A DNA stretch of 64,000 nt, taken from contig MOWL01000025.1 in NCBI GenBank assembly GCA_002110485.1, positions 124,001 through 188,000 on the forward strand, in the 5' to 3' direction. This DNA is from Emergomyces orientalis (lineage: Eukaryota > Ascomycota > Eurotiomycetes > Onygenales > Ajellomycetaceae). Made by a program: the position numbers and the translations under genes. This document shows positions 60,423 to 64,000 of the stretch, piece after piece (position 1 is the first letter of the stretch; every line of letters begins with the position of its first letter). The notes below the pieces were generated by a model that ran no database searches, had not been told where the DNA came from, and was given only the letters and a program-made list of their open reading frames with translations.

Positions 60423-63400
60423 ATCGATGGGAAAAATTGATTAACTTGAACAAAAAAGTGAGCAGCCAGTTCGGAGAGAAAAGGAGAAGAACTAAACATA
60501 AACATATATAGTCTTCGAATTAAGATTCCGCAAATAAATGGGTATAATTAGGGGTCAGGGCCAAGCTTCATGATGACAGGTAGGAAAGATAAATGCGGAA
60601 ACAATCCAGGCTAAGTGCTGAGAACTCTCCGCCGAAATTGGGGCTGGATCAACGGCTTTGAAAACGGAAAATACCTGATGTCTGGATGAAAAATAAAGAG
60701 CAGGGAGACGCAAAAGGCTGAGGGAATCTCATCCGGCCAAATAGTCACGGAATTAACAAGATTGTCATACCAACATACGTAAGAACGTTGGTAATGACCT
60801 TTGGAGGGAGACGTTAAAAAGATGCAATTTCGGTTGAATTTCAATATTTATCTGAGGAGAAGGAGAAAAGAAAGCAAGTACGGATAGGCATAGGCTAACT
60901 TTGCAGCACTTTGGACCATTACTGTTGCTGGAACGTACCTTGATCTGGTTTCGCTGGCTGATGGGTATGTAAGGATGGTGGGATATGCAACATGCGTATT
61001 GTGAAGGTAAGGATGGTTGGGGATGCTGAACAGCTTTTTCTATGTGGTTTGCCAAGATATGGCACCCAAGTAAGGAGAGGGTTCCGTAAAAGGTTATCGA
61101 CCGCTACTTGAGTTCTGCAGACCCAGGGAATTGTGAGTGATGTCAGGCGAAGGGAGCGTAGCGTGGTCTGAAACCAAAGGACGACGAGGGAAGAAGCGGA
61201 ATCTTTGGAGAAAGATAGATGGATAACTAACTATGGTCCCGATGGTTTAGGTAAGGACAGCACGTGAGAATGCTCGCTGATTGGATCCGGTGCCGATGCG
61301 TATCGTATGGGGTACGTATAGTACCTTACAATACAGATACTGAAAATACGCGTATAAATGTTTGAATGTAATGCATAACCGTACCAAAAGCCCAGCCCAG
61401 CATCCATCAGCACATCAGCATGGGATACGACGCATACGAAAGGATCGCTCAAAGGCCGGCACCATTCGGCCCCGGTTGGAATAATATAAAAGTCTCGAAA
61501 AATATTCCGGATCCTGAGCTCCATCGTCCGTTGCAGTAGAGGTGATAAGGCACAATTACTACTATTTCAGCCTGTGAGAGGCGGCTAGATAGGCGTGTAT
61601 CTTCACCCCCTTTTTTTCCTATGAGTATTTCTGTGTAGGACTGTAACTATGTATCATGCGAGCCACCTGGTCGATGATATGCCATGATGTGCTCCAGTTG
61701 TGTTCTATGTCTTACAAACACATCCTCAAACATTAAGGTGAAGACCAGATCGTCGTTGTTTTATAAAATGTATCGGGTTGTAACTCGGGATGTTTGCTGC
61801 ACAGAGTACGGAGCATGCATACTTCGCTAACATTGGCCATTTCATACCTCTGTATTCTTGCTGAATCGAGTAAGTGAGGATCGAGGATCAAATGTGTCAG
61901 ACATTATTCCTTGCCAGTATTTGCTGGGGTGTACTCAAATGAGGCATTGAGCCGAAGATGACTTTTTGCAGACTCTGTTGGATGGGAGGGGTGCTCACTC
62001 GGAAATCAACCAATCAAGACACCTGCGCAAGACCAAGCATTGACAAGCATGATCCATCCGATATTATGGAGTTAATAATAGCGGTTGTCCTAAAATAAGC
62101 CCTAACGCGGACATAAAGAGTGCTCTGCGTACTTCCACAACTCTCCGTTTGAATATCTGCACAAGCTTGGCTGTAGAAAAAGTCACTCGAATAAGCCCAA
62201 AAATAAGGTGATAAAACCGAAACCGAGCCGCGAAAAGATTGGGTTAGTTCCTAATTTTATCCTTTTATGCCATGGTACCCAGCTTGCCTCTTTACACAGC
62301 CATCGGTGAGCACTGACCAGTTGGCAGTTTTGAGAACCGAGATAGGCTTGGTAGGTGGCGCACGATCCTTCGGTTTATGGTTTAGCCGCAACTTATGAAG
62401 CTTAAGCTTAAATCCAAACACTAACGCGGGCCTGGAGCCGCCCCAGCAGGGGGTTCGTTTTGGCAGGGGTTAGATTTGCGCCCCCGTTCCAGCAGAATAC
62501 CCAGACATTTTGTTGAATATAATTATCTGCAAATCTCTACGGCCGAAAAATATGAGCTGACTGGTGATGAGACCAGTATGAAGATCTCAGAAAGGTACTA
62601 CTACGATGAACCGTGTATGTGCAAACCCTGGACAGCCCAAGTTCGGTACCTACACTGAAAGTAGAAAACGTGGGCCACGGTAAACCGTAAAAGGGATGAT
62701 GAAAACATAAAGTATGGATGGGTACCAAATCCGGTTTTCTGACCCAAAAATCATCACATGGCGGAGAATAGATCAGCAAGTTTATCCAGGTCTTTTTTAG
62801 AAGGACATTGTTTGACAAAGCAAAAGAATACTGATATGCACGGACCCACATCAACCAGCACTTTCTCCCTCTTTTCTTGTTTCTACTTTCTTCTTCCCTT
62901 TCGTCTTCTCACGAACGATGTGAGGCGGGTTTCGCGGAATAAATTGGCTTCACGAGATGAAATTGCGCCGGTACGAGCGCAATATCCTGAAGTTAAAAAT
63001 ATAGTTTTAGCAGCAAAAATGAATGCATCTTGCGCGAGTGGCCTCCCGTTATTGGTGGAGTAGGAATGAACGCCTGCACACACTCTGACCTCCCTGCGTG
63101 TTATTGCTATGAATCCTACGAAATGGATGCTTAAGCCATTGCCAACAGGTGACGACAACAGAACTTGCGAGGTGGCTGTTGAAAGAAACCCCGAATTTGC
63201 ATCTTCAGCTGGTTACCATACGAAGGGAAAGAGAAAGCCCAAACCCTAAATCCACGGGGAGCTTGGCGGCGGGGGCTAACGATCATAAATTACACATGCA
63301 TACACAGATTACTCAGCCTTCCCATTGGAAAATCAGTTTGTCTCATTTCAATTTTCAGTCCCCAACTGCAAATATAACCTGCAAATGCCTGCTTCGGGCC

Positions 63401-64000
63401 GCTGCTCACACAAAAATGTTGTGGTGAAGCAGGGGGGGTTTTTTTAAAAGAAAAAAATAAAAATAAAAAAGTAAAAGCATATTATCGCTGACGAACCTTA
63501 AAACGCAGTGGAAGGCCTAACTCGACTCGGTATCCCATCCATCCGTATTCCTGCGGCTCGCACTGTTGCCCACATCTGTACAAAAGAGTCCGATTTGCTC
63601 CACTCGCCCTGCAGGGTCGGCTCAACCTGACAGCCGGAGGAAGATGCACAAGTTGGAATATGGCCTCTCACTCCCCATGCAATGTGGATTGACTAACATT
63701 ATGCAGGCTACCTAAAACATTTCACTTTGTGCGACGCGAGCTACTTGGTTTGACCACCGCAGTCATCCATTCTCAATTAGTCTGATAGTCTTTATCTGTT
63801 TATTTTGGGCCTTTTGGAAGTTCCGATGAGGTTTTTTATATTTTTTTTCTTTCAATCATCTTGCTTACCTTCTTCATGCTCCTAAGACTCTGCCCCCTTC
63901 CCAATGTATGCGATATGGGAAAGCATTTCCCCCATACTCGGATCAAATCAGGTTATCGCATGATTATGATACATGAGGTGAAACACTTACCAGGTGGCAT

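Larger units (their letters stand above)
60216..64000. other. Long non-coding region upstream of the WOPR regulator
   Basis: At least 3.8 kb with no convincing gene on either strand, running off the window. It probably contains the promoter and a long 5' leader of the regulator. It includes a candidate 5' UTR intron (60224-60280), a near-consensus WOPR site (60414-60422), short upstream ORFs such as the 96-codon one at 60765-61055 (minus), and A/T homopolymer tracts near 63430-63470. Confidence 0.55.

Noticed and set aside
60765..61055. 96-codon minus-strand ORF upstream of the WOPR regulator as a separate gene
   Set aside because: No domain or codon pattern supports a protein; more likely part of the leader or promoter region.

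Overview
The window is nuclear DNA from a filamentous or dimorphic ascomycete. The evidence is short GT-AG introns (about 53-135 nt) with CTAAC-type branch sites, pyrimidine-rich promoters and long intergenic spaces. The most likely group is Onygenales, probably Ajellomycetaceae (the Histoplasma/Blastomyces group). This is inferred from three genes together: a WOPR-family regulator that reads like RYP1, a BYS1-type small secreted protein, and a secreted Thr-rich protein with a DUF7371-like C-terminal domain. No database search was possible, so the species is not fixed.

Layout, left to right. A pyrimidine-rich leader region (1-3 kb) precedes a poorly resolved, low-complexity gene at 3.0-3.85 kb and a GAA/AGC microsatellite. 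After a MITE-like inverted-repeat element (5.3-5.64 kb) come CFT2/CPSF100 (7.0-10.2 kb) and a Pro/Gln-rich unknown protein (10.9-11.7 kb). A gene-poor stretch holds a decayed LaeA-like methyltransferase (15.4-17.1 kb). It is followed by a minus-strand GABA/amino-acid permease (17.7-19.9 kb) whose second-to-last intron appears to have a broken acceptor. SEC24 (24.3-27.7 kb) and the BYS1 family gene (29.8-30.4 kb) are on the plus strand. On the minus strand are a full-length White/ABCG transporter (33.4-37.5 kb) and a Zn2Cys6 transcription factor with an AT-hook (39.8-41.9 kb). Almost 10 kb (41.9-51.7 kb) has no convincing gene. Then come the DUF7371-like secreted protein (51.7-53.7 kb), a DUF2434 membrane protein (54.5-56.1 kb) and the WOPR regulator (58.8-60.2 kb, minus). 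More than 3.7 kb of non-coding DNA lies upstream of that last gene, running off the window.

The genes do not form an operon or an obvious biosynthetic cluster. Housekeeping genes (CFT2, SEC24) alternate with accessory genes for transport, secretion and regulation. The notable theme is dimorphism: a probable master yeast-phase regulator and a yeast-phase-type secreted protein lie within about 30 kb of each other. Gene-poor intervals contain small inverted-repeat elements, GTAC-rich clusters and candidate WOPR-binding sites. I found no convincing tRNA, rRNA, CRISPR array or autonomous transposon.
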